DNA of 9,742 nt from an uncultured Ruminococcus sp. GTDB lineage: Bacteria; Bacillota; Clostridia; Oscillospirales; Ruminococcaceae. Below are positions 1 through 7,562 of the stretch, one piece after another. Every line of letters begins with the position of its first letter. Position 1 is the first letter of the stretch. A program made the translations under genes and the position numbers. The notes under the pieces are model-generated. The model had not been told where the DNA came from and searched no databases. It saw only the letters and a list, made by a program, of their open reading frames with translations. Location of the stretch: positions 1 through 9,742 of the forward strand of contig UQAR01000078.1 in NCBI GenBank assembly GCA_900539095.1. Reading direction: 5' to 3'.

Positions 1-53
1 CCGAGATCTACACCGTCTATTCGTCGGCAGCGTCAGATGTGTATAAGAGACAG
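1..53 (+). other. Illumina Nextera P5/i5 adapter (artefact)
   Basis: This is library adapter, not genomic DNA. It reads as the 3' part of the P5 primer (CCGAGATCTACAC), about 7 bases of i5 index (CGTCTAT), the Read 1 overhang TCGTCGGCAGCGTC, and the 19-bp Tn5 mosaic end AGATGTGTATAAGAGACAG at 35-53. Genomic sequence starts at 54. The index is one base shorter than the usual eight, which suggests a sequencing or consensus error. Confidence 0.98.
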
Positions 54-101
54 GTTTTTATACTGCGATAGAAAAATATTTGCGAAAGGAATTGTTTTAT
101 A

Positions 102-2729
102 ATGAAAAAAGAGCTTTCAAAGCTTTATGAACCTAATAAGGTAGAAGATAAGGTCTACAAATACTGGCTTGACGGCGGATTTTTCCATGCCGAGCCTGAT
201 TCAAAGAAAGAACCATATTGTATAGTTATCCCACCTCCGAACATCACAGGTCAGCTCCATATGGGTCATGCCCTTGATGAAACCTTGCAGGATATCCTTA
301 TCCGTTGGAAGAGAATGAGCGGATATGCCGCAGAGTGGATACCGGGAACAGACCATGCCTCGATAGCTACCGAGGCGAAGATCGTTGAGGCTATGCGTAA
401 AGAGGGCCTGACAAAGGATGATATTGGCAGGGACGGTTTCCTTGAAAGAGCATGGGATTGGAAAAAGAAATACGGCGGCAGAATAGTTGAGCAGCTTAAA
501 AAGCTCGGCTCTTCCTGCGATTGGGACAGAGAGCGTTTCACAATGGATGAGGGCTGTTCAAAGGCTGTAAAGGAAGTTTTCATAAACTACTATAATAAGG
601 GACTTATCTATAGAGGCGAAAGAATAATAAACTGGTGCCCACATTGCCGTACATCTATCTCAAATGCCGAGGTTGAGTATGAAGATCAGGCCGGTCACTT
701 CTGGCATCTGAAATATCCTCTCACAGACGGCAGCGGATATGTAGAGCTTGCAACAACACGTCCTGAAACACTTCTCGGCGATACTGCCGTTGCAGTAAAT
801 CCAAAGGACGAAAGATATAAGGATATCGTGGGCAAGACACTCACTTTGCCGCTTGTTGGCAGAGAGATACCTGTCGTTGCCGACAGCTATGTTGATATGG
901 AGTTTGGTACAGGCGTTGTAAAGATAACTCCTGCCCATGACCCTAATGACTTTGAAGTCGGTAAAAGACATAACTTGCCTGTTATCAACGTTCTTACTGA
1001 GGATGCAAAGATAGTTGACGATTATCCTGAGTATGCAGGCATGGATAGATACGAGGCAAGAAAGAAGATAGTTGAAGACCTTGAAAAGGGCGGTTTCCTT
1101 GCTTATGTTGAAGACCATGAGCATAATGTAGGTACTTGCTACCGCTGCGGAACAACTGTCGAGCCAAGAGTATCCCTCCAGTGGTTCGTTAAAATGGACG
1201 AGCTTGCAAAGCCTGCAATAAAGGCTGTTGAGGACGGCTCTATCAAGTTCGTTCCTGAAAGATTTGAAAAGAATTACCTTAACTGGATGAACGATATCAG
1301 AGATTGGTGTATCTCCCGTCAGCTTTGGTGGGGTCATCAGATACCGGCTTTCTATTGCGACGATTGCGGCGAAACCGTCGTAACAAAGGAAGACCACGCT
1401 TGCTGTCCTAAGTGCGGCAAGGAAATGCGTCAGGATCCTGACACACTTGATACATGGTTCTCATCAGCACTTTGGCCGTTCTCAACTCTCGGCTGGCCTG
1501 ATAAGACAGAGGAGCTTGAGTATTTCTATCCAACCAATACTTTGGTAACAGGCTATGATATCATTCCTTTCTGGGTATCGAGAATGATAGTTGCAGGCAT
1601 GGAGAACATGAAACAGAAACCTTTCGATACTGTTCTTATCCACGGCCTTGTTAGAGATTCACAGGGCAGAAAAATGTCCAAATCTCTCGGCAACGGTATC
1701 GACCCACTTGTTATCATCGACCAGTATGGTGCAGACGCCCTGAGATTTATGCTCGCAACAGGCAACGCACCTGGAAACGATATGAGATTTATCGAGGATA
1801 AGGTAAAGTCCTCAAGAAACTTTGCAAATAAGATATGGAACGCCGCAAGATTCATCATGATGAACTTGCCTGACGATTTCAAGGCTGATAAGCTCCCTGA
1901 GAACCTCAACGTTGAGGATAAGTGGGTAATATCAAAGTTCAATACACTTGCAAAGGAAGTAAACGATAATCTTGATAAGTTCGAGCTTGGTGTAGCAGTT
2001 TCAAAGCTTTATGACTTTATCTGGGATATCTATTGCGACTGGTATATCGAGCTTACAAAGCCAAGAATAGCCGCAGGCGGTGAAACAGAGGCTACCGCAC
2101 AGGCAGTTCTCGTGTGGGTAATGAAGGGTATGCTTAAAATGCTCCACCCATTCATGCCTTATATCACCGAGGAGATATGGCAGGCTCTTGTAAATGACGG
2201 CACAGCTATCATGGTTCAGGATTATCCTGTATATGACGAAAAGCTTGAGTTCGCCGACGAAGAGGCAACATTCGAGAAGATAATCGCAGGCATAAAGAGC
2301 ATAAGAAACTGCCGTGGCGAAATGAACGTTCCGCCGTCTGTAAAGGCAAAGCTTTATATCGAAACTGCTCAGCCTGAGGTGTTCTCACAGGGCGTAATGT
2401 TCTTTGAAAGACTTGCGTCTGCGTCTGAGGTCATTATCACAGATAAGTGCGAGGAAAAGGATTGTGCAGCTGCGGTTACAGACAGTGCAAGATTCTTCAT
2501 TCCGCTTGCCGATATCATAGATGTTGACAAGGAGCTTGCACGTCTTGATAAGGACAGAAAGAACGCACAGAAGGATATAGACTTCCTCAGCAAAAAGCTC
2601 AGCAATCAGGGATTCCTTGCAAAAGCCCCTGCACAGCTTATCGAGGCTGAAAAGGCAAAGCTTGCAAAAGCAGAGGAGAAGATGTCAAAGATAATGGAAT
2701 CTATCTCCGCTCTTGAGGCAAGAAAGTAA
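102..2729 (+). CDS. valS: Valine--tRNA ligase (valyl-tRNA synthetase)
   Basis: Cytoplasmic class Ia aminoacyl-tRNA synthetase that joins valine to tRNA-Val using ATP and edits mischarged threonine. The 875-aa length is normal for the family. Visible motifs are the HIGH signature as HMGH (residues 53-56) after PPPNITG, NWCPHC at 177-182, the CP1 editing domain (about 190-360) with ATTRPETLLGDTAVAVNP at 217-234 and the HDPNDFEVG segment near 279-287, CxxC at 346/349, a Cys4 zinc-knuckle pattern (C419, C422, C435, C438), and KMSKS at 524-528. The anticodon-binding domain follows (about 600-750). The Lys/Ala/Glu-rich C-terminus (about 805-875) is the coiled-coil tRNA-binding arm typical of ValS. 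The ATG is preceded by GAAAGGA at 84-90, 11 nt upstream. Only 48 genomic bases precede the gene, so its promoter and any T-box leader lie outside the window. It converges with ileS. Confidence 0.98.
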   Translation: MKKELSKLYEPNKVEDKVYKYWLDGGFFHAEPDSKKEPYCIVIPPPNITGQLHMGHALDETLQDILIRWKRMSGYAAEWIPGTDHASIATEAKIVEAMRKEGLTKDDIGRDGFLERAWDWKKKYGGRIVEQLKKLGSSCDWDRERFTMDEGCSKAVKEVFINYYNKGLIYRGERIINWCPHCRTSISNAEVEYEDQAGHFWHLKYPLTDGSGYVELATTRPETLLGDTAVAVNPKDERYKDIVGKTLTLPLVGREIPVVADSYVDMEFGTGVVKITPAHDPNDFEVGKRHNLPVINVLTEDAKIVDDYPEYAGMDRYEARKKIVEDLEKGGFLAYVEDHEHNVGTCYRCGTTVEPRVSLQWFVKMDELAKPAIKAVEDGSIKFVPERFEKNYLNWMNDIRDWCISRQLWWGHQIPAFYCDDCGETVVTKEDHACCPKCGKEMRQDPDTLDTWFSSALWPFSTLGWPDKTEELEYFYPTNTLVTGYDIIPFWVSRMIVAGMENMKQKPFDTVLIHGLVRDSQGRKMSKSLGNGIDPLVIIDQYGADALRFMLATGNAPGNDMRFIEDKVKSSRNFANKIWNAARFIMMNLPDDFKADKLPENLNVEDKWVISKFNTLAKEVNDNLDKFELGVAVSKLYDFIWDIYCDWYIELTKPRIAAGGETEATAQAVLVWVMKGMLKMLHPFMPYITEEIWQALVNDGTAIMVQDYPVYDEKLEFADEEATFEKIIAGIKSIRNCRGEMNVPPSVKAKLYIETAQPEVFSQGVMFFERLASASEVIITDKCEEKDCAAAVTDSARFFIPLADIIDVDKELARLDKDRKNAQKDIDFLSKKLSNQGFLAKAPAQLIEAEKAKLAKAEEKMSKIMESISALEARK

Positions 2730-2740
2730 TATAAAAGATC

Positions 2741-2770
2741 AAGGACGAGGTGCAAGACCTCGTCCTTTTT
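2741..2770 (+). terminator. Rho-independent terminator of valS
   Basis: A perfect 11-bp stem, AAGGACGAGGT pairing with ACCTCGTCCTT around a GCAAG loop, is followed by a short T run, 11 bases after the valS stop. It should end the valS transcript before the convergent ileS. Confidence 0.93.
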
Positions 2771-2772
2771 AT

Positions 2773-2803
2773 GTAGGGGCGACCTTGGGTCACTCGCCGT
2801 GAC
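2773..2803. repeat. Dispersed GTAGGGGCGACC palindromic repeat, copy 1
   Basis: The segment GTAGGGGCGACCTTGGGTC (2773-2791) recurs with one mismatch at 7436-7454. GACC and GGTC pair around a TTG loop, and an outer GGC/GCC pairing extends the hairpin with a bulge. It sits directly after the valS terminator. It resembles the short intergenic palindromes common in clostridial genomes; this family assignment is from memory and not searched. The rest of the gap up to 2872 holds a weak TGTACT/AGTACA hairpin (about 2817-2840) and no gene. Confidence 0.6.
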
Positions 2804-2872
2804 GGGCATTTTATGCTGTACTTTGTGCTATATAGTACATTTGCATCGCTCCGCTTGTATGGCTTATATCCC

Positions 2873-2911
2873 AAAACAAAAAAGCAGAACAGCCCGAAAG
2901 CTGTCCTGCTT
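2873..2911 (-). terminator. Rho-independent terminator of ileS, possibly bidirectional
   Basis: On the - strand a 12-bp stem (one G-U pair), AAGCAGGACAGC with GCTGTTCTGCTT around a TTTCGG loop, is followed by a T-rich tail (complement of 2873-2881). It begins about 20 nt after the ileS stop. On the + strand the same hairpin is followed by GATTTTTTA, so it could also act as a backup terminator for valS. Confidence 0.9.
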
Positions 2912-2930
2912 GATTTTTTATATCTCAGAA

Positions 2931-5900
2931 TTAGTTCTTCTTTACGCCGATAGAAACCTTTTCGCCGTTGATGTCCCAATCCTTTTCGTTGCCGACTGTT
3001 TCGCCAAGAACGATATCGTCTGCAAGAACGTCATGAGAAATAGCCGCCCTGTTCTTGTCAACAACAGCTGTTACCTTTTCGCTGCCGCTTACAGAAACAG
3101 TGATGTGATCCATTACCTCAAAGCCTGAATCCTTTCTCATTGTCTGGACCTTGCTGATAACTTCTCTTACAAAGCCCTCTTCGATAAGTTCAGGAGTGAG
3201 AACCGTGCTGATAGCAACAGTAACACCGTTTTCAGAAAGGGTGTAGAATCCTTCCTTCTGCTCAGACTCAATAAGAACATCTTCCTTGTCAAGTGATATC
3301 TCGCCGCTTGAAAGTGTGAGTTTCAGACTGCCTGTTTCGTTCAGCTCGCCCATTGCCTTGTGACCGTCAAGCTGTGAAAGCTGAGTTCTTATCTCACCAA
3401 GCTGCTTGCCGTACTTTGGACCAAGGGTCTTGAGCTGTGGCTTGAATTTGTAGTCGATATATGCAGATACATCATTTGAGAACTGAACGTCCTTGAGGTT
3501 AAGCTCGTCCCTGATGATGTCGATATAGTAGCTGTCAAGTGGGTGGTCTGCTGCAACGTACATCACGCTCAAAGGCTGACGGTTTTTAAGGCTCGCACCG
3601 TTTCTTGCAGAACGTCCCAGAACAACTATCTCCAGAACCTCTTCCATGTCAGACTCAAGCTTAGCGTCTATCATGTTCTCGTCGCAAACAGGATAATCGC
3701 AAAGGTGGATACTCTCAGGAGCGTCCTTGTCAACACTTCTCACAAGATTCTGATAGATCTCCTCAGTGATGAACGGTACCATAGGTGCTGCACACTTGCA
3801 GAGCGTAACGATAGCAGTGTAAAGAGTCATGTAAGCGTTTATCTTGTCCTGTGACATACCCTGTGCCCAGTATCTCTCTCTGCCTCTTCTTACATACCAA
3901 TTAGAAAGATCGTCAACAAACTCCTGCATAGCCTTTGCAGCCTCAGGTATCCTGTAGTTGTTAAGGTTATCGTCAGCAGCCTTTATCATAGAGTTCATCT
4001 TTGAAAGCAGCCACTTGTCCATAACGGAAAGCTTGTCATATTCTATCTTGTGCTTTGTAGGGTCGAACTGGTCTATCTCAGCATAAAGCACATAGAACGC
4101 ATAGGTGTTCCAAAGTGTGCCCATGAACTTTCTCTGACCCTCTGTTACGCCCTTGTCATGGAACTTGTTAGGCAGCCATGGAGCAGAGTTGGTGTAGAAA
4201 TACCACCTGATAGCGTCTGCACCGTATTTAGCCAGTGCCTCAAATGGGTCAACGGCGTTGCCCTTTGACTTTGACATCTTCTGACCGTTCTCATCCTGAA
4301 CAAGACCAAGTACGATAACGTTCTTGTATGGAGCTTTGTCAAAAATAAGAGTCGAGATAGCAAGCAGTGAATAGAACCAGCCTCTTGTCTGGTCAACAGC
4401 CTCAGAAATGAAGTCAGCAGGGAACTGTGACTCGAAAAGTTCCTTGTTCTCAAATGGATAATGATGCTGAGCGAAAGGCATAGAACCTGAATCGAACCAG
4501 CAGTCTATTACCTCTGATACACGGTGCATCTGCTTTCCACACTCAGGGCACTTGATAGTTACAGCGTCGATGTATGGTCTGTGCAGCTCGATATCGTCAG
4601 GGCAGTTGTCTGACATTGACTTCAGCTCTTCGATAGAACCGATAGAATGTCTGTGACCGCATTCACATTCCCAAATGTTCAGCGGTGTGCCCCAGTATCT
4701 GTTTCTTGAAATGCCCCAGTCCTGAACGTTTTTCAGCCAGTCGCCGAAACGTCCCTTACCAATGCTCTCAGGTATCCAGTTAATGGTGTCATTATTAGCG
4801 ATAAGTCTGTCCTTAACGTCAGTCATCTTGATGAACCATGTATCTCTTGCATAGTAGATGAGCGGTGAACCGCATCTCCAGCAGTGTGGATAATCATGTT
4901 CAAACTTAGGAGCAGCAAAAAGCTTGCCTGACTTGTCAAGGTCTTTGAGTACCTCAGGGTCAGCGTCCTTAACGAACATTCCAGCAAACGGAGTTTCCTC
5001 AGTCATGTCGCCCTTGCCGTCAACGAACTGAACGAAAGGCAGGTCATAATTTTTGCCGATACGGGAGTCGTCCTCACCGAAAGCAGGTGCGATATGAACG
5101 ATACCGGTACCGTCTGACATAGTTACATAGTTGTCGCAGGTAACAAAATGAGCCTTCTTATTCTGCTTTTTAGCACTTTCCGCAGCACACTCATAAAGCG
5201 GCTCGTATTCGATGTGCTCAAGTTCGCTGCCCTTGTAAGTTTCAAGGACCTTGTATGCAGGCTTGTCCTCAGTTGCAAGCTTGCCGAGAACGGTGTCAAG
5301 AAGTGCCTCAGCAAGAATGTAAGTGTAACCGTCAGCAGCCTCTACCTTGCAGTATACCTCATCAGGGTTTACGCAAAGTGCAACGTTTGAAGGAAGTGTC
5401 CAAGGAGTTGTTGTCCAAGCAAGGAAGTATTCGTCCTTGCCCACAAGCTTGAAACGAACGATAGCCGAACGCTCTTTGACAGTCTTGTATCCCTGAGCAA
5501 CTTCGTGAGAAGAAAGAGGAGTGCCGCAGCGTGGGCAGTAAGGAACTATCTTGAATCCCTTGTAAAGCAGACCCTTGTCATAGATCTGTTTCAAAGCCCA
5601 CCATTCAGACTCGATAAAGTTGTTGTCATAGGTAACATAAGGGTTCTCCATGTCAGCCCAAAAACCAACAGTGCCGGAGAAGTCCTCCCACATACCCTTG
5701 TATTTCCATACAGATTCTTTACACTTCTTGATGAACGGCTCAAGACCGTATTCCTCGATCTGCTCCTTGCCGTCAAGACCAAGCATCTTTTCTACCTCAA
5801 GCTCAACCGGCAGACCGTGAGTGTCCCAACCGGCCTTACGAGGAACCTGATAGCCCTTCATAGCACGGTATCTTGGTATCATATCCTTGATAGCACGGGT

Positions 5901-6080
5901 CAGAACGTGACCAATGTGCGGCTTTCCGTTAGCAGTCGGAGGGCCGTCATAGAAAACATAGGACTCGCCCTTTTTACGGCTGTCAATACTTTTTTCAAAG
6001 ATATTGTTATCGTCCCAGAATTTTTCCACTTCTTTTTCTCTCTGAACGAAGTTCAGATTGGTGTCAACCTTTTTGTACAC
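2931..6080 (-). CDS. ileS: Isoleucine--tRNA ligase, long (type 2) form
   Basis: Cytoplasmic class Ia synthetase that joins isoleucine to tRNA-Ile and edits valine. From the chosen start it is 1049 aa. Motifs are HIGH as HIGH at 55-58 after DGPPTANGKP, GWDTHGLPVE at 84-93, the CP1 editing domain (about 190-400) with WTTTPWTLPSN at 222-232 and GTGIVHIAPAFGEDD at 324-338, CxxC pairs at 182/185, 400/403, 472/474 and 511/514, and KMSKS at 601-605. The length, over 100 aa more than the roughly 920-940-aa type 1 enzymes, and the absence of a C-terminal Cys4 zinc finger fit the eukaryote-like type 2 IleRS, a class known for low mupirocin sensitivity; that phenotype is inferred. The frame stays open to 6263, but the extra 61 codons overlap the T-box and terminator. 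The GTG at 6080, 9 nt after AGAAAGGA, gives the conserved start MYKKVDTNLNF. Regulation is by the T-box upstream. Confidence 0.97.
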   Translation of the reverse strand: MYKKVDTNLNFVQREKEVEKFWDDNNIFEKSIDSRKKGESYVFYDGPPTANGKPHIGHVLTRAIKDMIPRYRAMKGYQVPRKAGWDTHGLPVELEVEKMLGLDGKEQIEEYGLEPFIKKCKESVWKYKGMWEDFSGTVGFWADMENPYVTYDNNFIESEWWALKQIYDKGLLYKGFKIVPYCPRCGTPLSSHEVAQGYKTVKERSAIVRFKLVGKDEYFLAWTTTPWTLPSNVALCVNPDEVYCKVEAADGYTYILAEALLDTVLGKLATEDKPAYKVLETYKGSELEHIEYEPLYECAAESAKKQNKKAHFVTCDNYVTMSDGTGIVHIAPAFGEDDSRIGKNYDLPFVQFVDGKGDMTEETPFAGMFVKDADPEVLKDLDKSGKLFAAPKFEHDYPHCWRCGSPLIYYARDTWFIKMTDVKDRLIANNDTINWIPESIGKGRFGDWLKNVQDWGISRNRYWGTPLNIWECECGHRHSIGSIEELKSMSDNCPDDIELHRPYIDAVTIKCPECGKQMHRVSEVIDCWFDSGSMPFAQHHYPFENKELFESQFPADFISEAVDQTRGWFYSLLAISTLIFDKAPYKNVIVLGLVQDENGQKMSKSKGNAVDPFEALAKYGADAIRWYFYTNSAPWLPNKFHDKGVTEGQRKFMGTLWNTYAFYVLYAEIDQFDPTKHKIEYDKLSVMDKWLLSKMNSMIKAADDNLNNYRIPEAAKAMQEFVDDLSNWYVRRGRERYWAQGMSQDKINAYMTLYTAIVTLCKCAAPMVPFITEEIYQNLVRSVDKDAPESIHLCDYPVCDENMIDAKLESDMEEVLEIVVLGRSARNGASLKNRQPLSVMYVAADHPLDSYYIDIIRDELNLKDVQFSNDVSAYIDYKFKPQLKTLGPKYGKQLGEIRTQLSQLDGHKAMGELNETGSLKLTLSSGEISLDKEDVLIESEQKEGFYTLSENGVTVAISTVLTPELIEEGFVREVISKVQTMRKDSGFEVMDHITVSVSGSEKVTAVVDKNRAAISHDVLADDIVLGETVGNEKDWDINGEKVSIGVKKN

Positions 6081-6089
6081 GAAGATCAA

Positions 6090-6097
6090 TCCTTTCT
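6090..6097 (-). promoter_or_regulatory. Ribosome binding site deciding the ileS GTG start
   Basis: AGAAAGGA on the - strand lies 9 nt before the GTG at 6080. It fixes the start downstream of the T-box terminator and rules out the longer open frame. Twelve bases here (GAAAGGATTGAT, complement of 6085-6096) are identical to the start region of the HTH/coiled-coil gene (8761-8772). Confidence 0.85.
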
Positions 6098-6142
6098 GAT
6101 TTTGTAGTAAACGATCAGTTACGCATAAAGATAAAATGCAAT

Positions 6143-6177
6143 AAAAAAGGCTTTCGCCCTGAAACAGGACGAAAGCC
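6143..6177 (-). terminator. T-box regulatory terminator upstream of ileS
   Basis: GGCTTTCGTCCT pairs with AGGGCGAAAGCC over 12 bp (one G-U) around a GTTTC loop, followed by six T's (6148-6143). It is a strong intrinsic terminator about 60 nt before the ileS ribosome binding site and is the default OFF state when tRNA-Ile is charged. Confidence 0.93.
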
Positions 6178-6205
6178 GTAAAGCCATTCGCAAACCACCT
6201 TTTCA
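6160..6205 (-). promoter_or_regulatory. T-box antiterminator
   Basis: Helix A1 forms from AGG (6200-6198) and CCT (6168-6166) and can extend with TGAAA (6205-6201) and TTTCA (6164-6160) past one bulged G. Helix A2 forms from GCGAA (6191-6187) and TTCGT (6173-6169), with one G-U pair. The bulge between them is TGGTTT (6197-6192). The 3' strands of both helices are the same bases that build the 5' arm of the terminator, so the two structures exclude each other. The bulge differs from the usual UGGNACC: it is one base shorter and lacks ACC. Confidence 0.8.
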
Positions 6206-6401
6206 GCATACTGACATATGCGTTCCCTTTAACGCAGGAAAAGCGGCGAGACCTACTTATCATACTGTTATCTGATTTTCAGCCTGCAACTCGGAAGTGA
6301 TATTCAGCCCTGTGCCAGTCATACCGCCCTCGCACTGTCGGCGGCTCGCTGAGATTTTCGCATAAAGCCTACTGTCTTCGTCAACGTTTTTTACATATGA
6401 A

Positions 6402-6423
6402 ATCAGTATATCACCATGCTGAT
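6402..6423. repeat. Imperfect inverted repeat over the ileS promoter
   Basis: ATCAGTAT and ATGCTGAT (7 of 8 positions complementary) flank a 6-bp centre and overlap the -10 box and part of the spacer. This placement would suit an operator, but it may be chance; no regulator is identified. Confidence 0.35.
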
Positions 6424-6433
6424 GTTTTGTCAA
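6405..6433 (-). promoter_or_regulatory. Sigma-A promoter of the ileS T-box transcript
   Basis: TTGACA (6433-6428), a 17-bp spacer and TATACT (6410-6405) on the - strand, with transcription expected to start near 6398. It lies immediately after the stop codon of the upstream membrane-protein gene (6452), with no terminator between them, so read-through from that gene into the T-box is possible. Confidence 0.88.
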
Positions 6434-6451
6434 TGGTTATTTTGTTAATTT

Positions 6452-7225
6452 TCATGTATCCGACTTCTTTATTTTTGATATAAAGTCATTTAGCCTGTGA
6501 CCACGCTGTTCCTCACGCTGCTTGTCACGATACTTTTTCAAATGCTCGCTGAGTCGTGAACCTGAACCCATTGAGAGCATGAATCTGTATTTTTCCTTTC
6601 TCTCCTCTGAGCTTTCCCTGATGTGCCTCTTGAACTCTTCGTATCTGATGACCATATCGTTCTCTTCCGCAAAAGTCTTTATCTTCTCCGCTATCTTTAG
6701 AGAATAGAAAAGGTCGATAGCGAAAACACCGTAGAAAAATCCGATAAAGAATGAAAACGCAAGATTGTTGGCAAGCCAGTTGAGAGCGTCAAGAATGTAA
6801 GGGTGGATAAAGAAAAAATACACCGCACCGAGAGCCGCCCATATAAATGAATACAGCGGACATATTATGCCCTTGTAGTTGAACTTGTTCCCACTGTAGT
6901 CCCATAGCTTGACGTGCATTCTCACAATGAATATCTCGCCTGCAATAAGCTCAATAACAGTCATCGCCACCGCCATAAGCAGAAAAAGGATAAATTTCTG
7001 CAAAGCCGTGTTGTCGATGTGGATAAACTTCTCAAGTCCCGCCAAAAGATAAAGGGTGCAAAGCCCGAACCCATATAACGGCAGATAAGGTCCTATAAGA
7101 AACCCCGGATTTATCCACTTCCTCGCCTTGTTGCTAGGCTCGAACCGCCTGAAAATGACCTCTATCCCCCAGCCTATAAGACACCCTGCAAAGAACAAGA
7201 ATGCCAGAATAAGTATGTTGCTCAT
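6452..7225 (-). CDS. CmpB-family membrane protein ('putative ABC transporter permease')
   Basis: A 257-aa integral membrane protein. Five hydrophobic segments are visible at about residues 3-24, 41-63, 74-100, 119-141 and 153-175, followed by a highly charged cytoplasmic tail (176-257) rich in Lys, Arg and Glu. Conserved-looking motifs are GWGIEVIFRR (18-27), NPGFLIGPYLPLYGFG (39-54), ELIAGEIF (92-99), WDYSGNKFNYKGIICPLYS (108-126) and a WAALG turn. These match the Firmicutes family annotated as putative ABC transporter permease (CmpB/DUF1113 type, Pfam PF06541). No ATPase or binding protein lies nearby, so the transporter label rests on family naming only; substrate and role are unknown. The ATG follows AAAGGGG (7239-7233) at 7 nt, a strong site. 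It has its own promoter and ends 18 bp before the ileS -35 box. Confidence 0.85.
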   Translation of the reverse strand: MSNILILAFLFFAGCLIGWGIEVIFRRFEPSNKARKWINPGFLIGPYLPLYGFGLCTLYLLAGLEKFIHIDNTALQKFILFLLMAVAMTVIELIAGEIFIVRMHVKLWDYSGNKFNYKGIICPLYSFIWAALGAVYFFFIHPYILDALNWLANNLAFSFFIGFFYGVFAIDLFYSLKIAEKIKTFAEENDMVIRYEEFKRHIRESSEERKEKYRFMLSMGSGSRLSEHLKKYRDKQREEQRGHRLNDFISKIKKSDT

Positions 7226-7260
7226 AAAAATGCCCCTTTAGAGTTTTGTGATATAAAAGC

Positions 7261-7289
7261 ATTGTACCATATTTGCCACCCTTTTTCAA
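7261..7289 (-). promoter_or_regulatory. Sigma-A promoter of the CmpB-family gene
   Basis: TTGAAA (7289-7284), a 17-bp spacer and TACAAT (7266-7261) on the - strand, with a start expected near 7254 and a short leader of about 28 nt before the ATG at 7225. Confidence 0.82.
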
Positions 7290-7344
7290 TACTTTCAGAC
7301 AAAAAAGTTTGACTTTAATCAAAAATAATGTCCCTATCACAACC

Positions 7345-7362
7345 GTATGGGCGAACAGCCCG
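7345..7362. repeat. Degenerate copy of the GTAGGGGCGA repeat, copy 3
   Basis: GTATGGGCGA matches the first ten bases of the other copies at nine positions, followed by ACAGCCCG. GGGC and GCCC pair around a GAACA loop. It may be a shortened relative of the repeat at 7436 or an unrelated small hairpin. Confidence 0.35.
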
Positions 7363-7435
7363 TCGAAGGAACAAAATCACTCCCTCTGCTTTGCATAAAA
7401 AGCTTGCTTTATACATAATGATAAGTCCCACACCC

Positions 7436-7460
7436 GTAGGGGCGACCTTAGGTCGTCCGC
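7436..7460. repeat. Dispersed GTAGGGGCGACC palindromic repeat, copy 2
   Basis: GTAGGGGCGACCTTAGGTC (7436-7454) matches 2773-2791 at 18 of 19 positions. Here the hairpin is cleaner: GGGCGACC pairs with GGTCGTCC over 8 bp around a TTA loop. The surrounding intergenic stretch (7290-7562) otherwise holds an AT-rich segment (7363-7435) in which nothing was recognised, and the terminator at 7504-7539. Confidence 0.65.
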
Positions 7461-7503
7461 TTTCATTTACGCCTATCTTCCGTAACACCTATCCCCATTT
7501 CCC

Positions 7504-7539
7504 AAAAATAAAAAAGGCAGGAAACCGAAATTTCCTGCC
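7504..7539 (-). terminator. Rho-independent terminator of the HTH/coiled-coil gene
   Basis: On the - strand GGCAGGAAA pairs with TTTCCTGCC around a TTTCGG loop, followed by a long T-rich tail (complement of 7504-7515). It lies 24 nt after the stop codon. The loop is the same as in the ileS terminator. It isolates this gene from the membrane-protein gene downstream. Confidence 0.92.
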
Positions 7540-7562
7540 CTGTATGACCATTGTAAGACCTA

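Larger units (their letters stand above)
6143..6398 (-). ncRNA. T-box riboswitch leader, tRNA-Ile responsive
   Basis: A T-box senses uncharged tRNA through codon-anticodon pairing in Stem I and acceptor-end pairing in the antiterminator, allowing read-through into ileS. The 5' part has the typical GACGAAGACAGTAGG segment, then CAGCGAGCCGCC (Stem I, AG-rich internal loop and distal stem). The specifier region reads GAATATCACTTCCGAG, placing AUC (6301-6299), an isoleucine codon, where the specifier is expected. A Stem III-like hairpin TGCGTT-AAAGGG-AACGCA is at 6236-6219. The T-box bulge begins UGGU (6197-6194), matching the ACCA end of tRNA-Ile. An intrinsic terminator closes the element. The 5' end is estimated from the promoter. 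The lower part of Stem I was not folded in detail. Confidence 0.92.

Noticed and set aside
54..101. Remnant of a valS T-box terminator at the left edge
   Set aside because: GTTTTTAT just after the adapter could be the T tail of a terminator, but the stem would lie outside the window, so it cannot be supported.
660..1397. 245-aa open frame on the - strand inside valS
   Set aside because: It lies wholly antisense to a clearly identified valS and shows no recognisable domain; it is a by-product of codon use.
2799..3128. 109-aa + strand and 92-aa - strand open frames across the valS/ileS gap
   Set aside because: They span the repeat, the ileS terminator and the ileS C-terminus; no initiation signal or family resemblance was found.
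5505..6107. 200-aa open frame on the + strand opposite ileS
   Set aside because: It is antisense to the conserved N-terminal part of ileS, with no family match.
6081..6263. N-terminal extension of ileS to an ATG at 6263
   Set aside because: The extra 61 codons run through the T-box antiterminator and terminator, and the translated stretch is unlike any IleS N-terminus. The GTG at 6080 has a good ribosome binding site.
7391..7420. Possible small hairpin (ATAAAAAGC...GCTTTAT)
   Set aside because: It is short and AT-rich with unpaired bases, and has no T run or partner; chance is sufficient.
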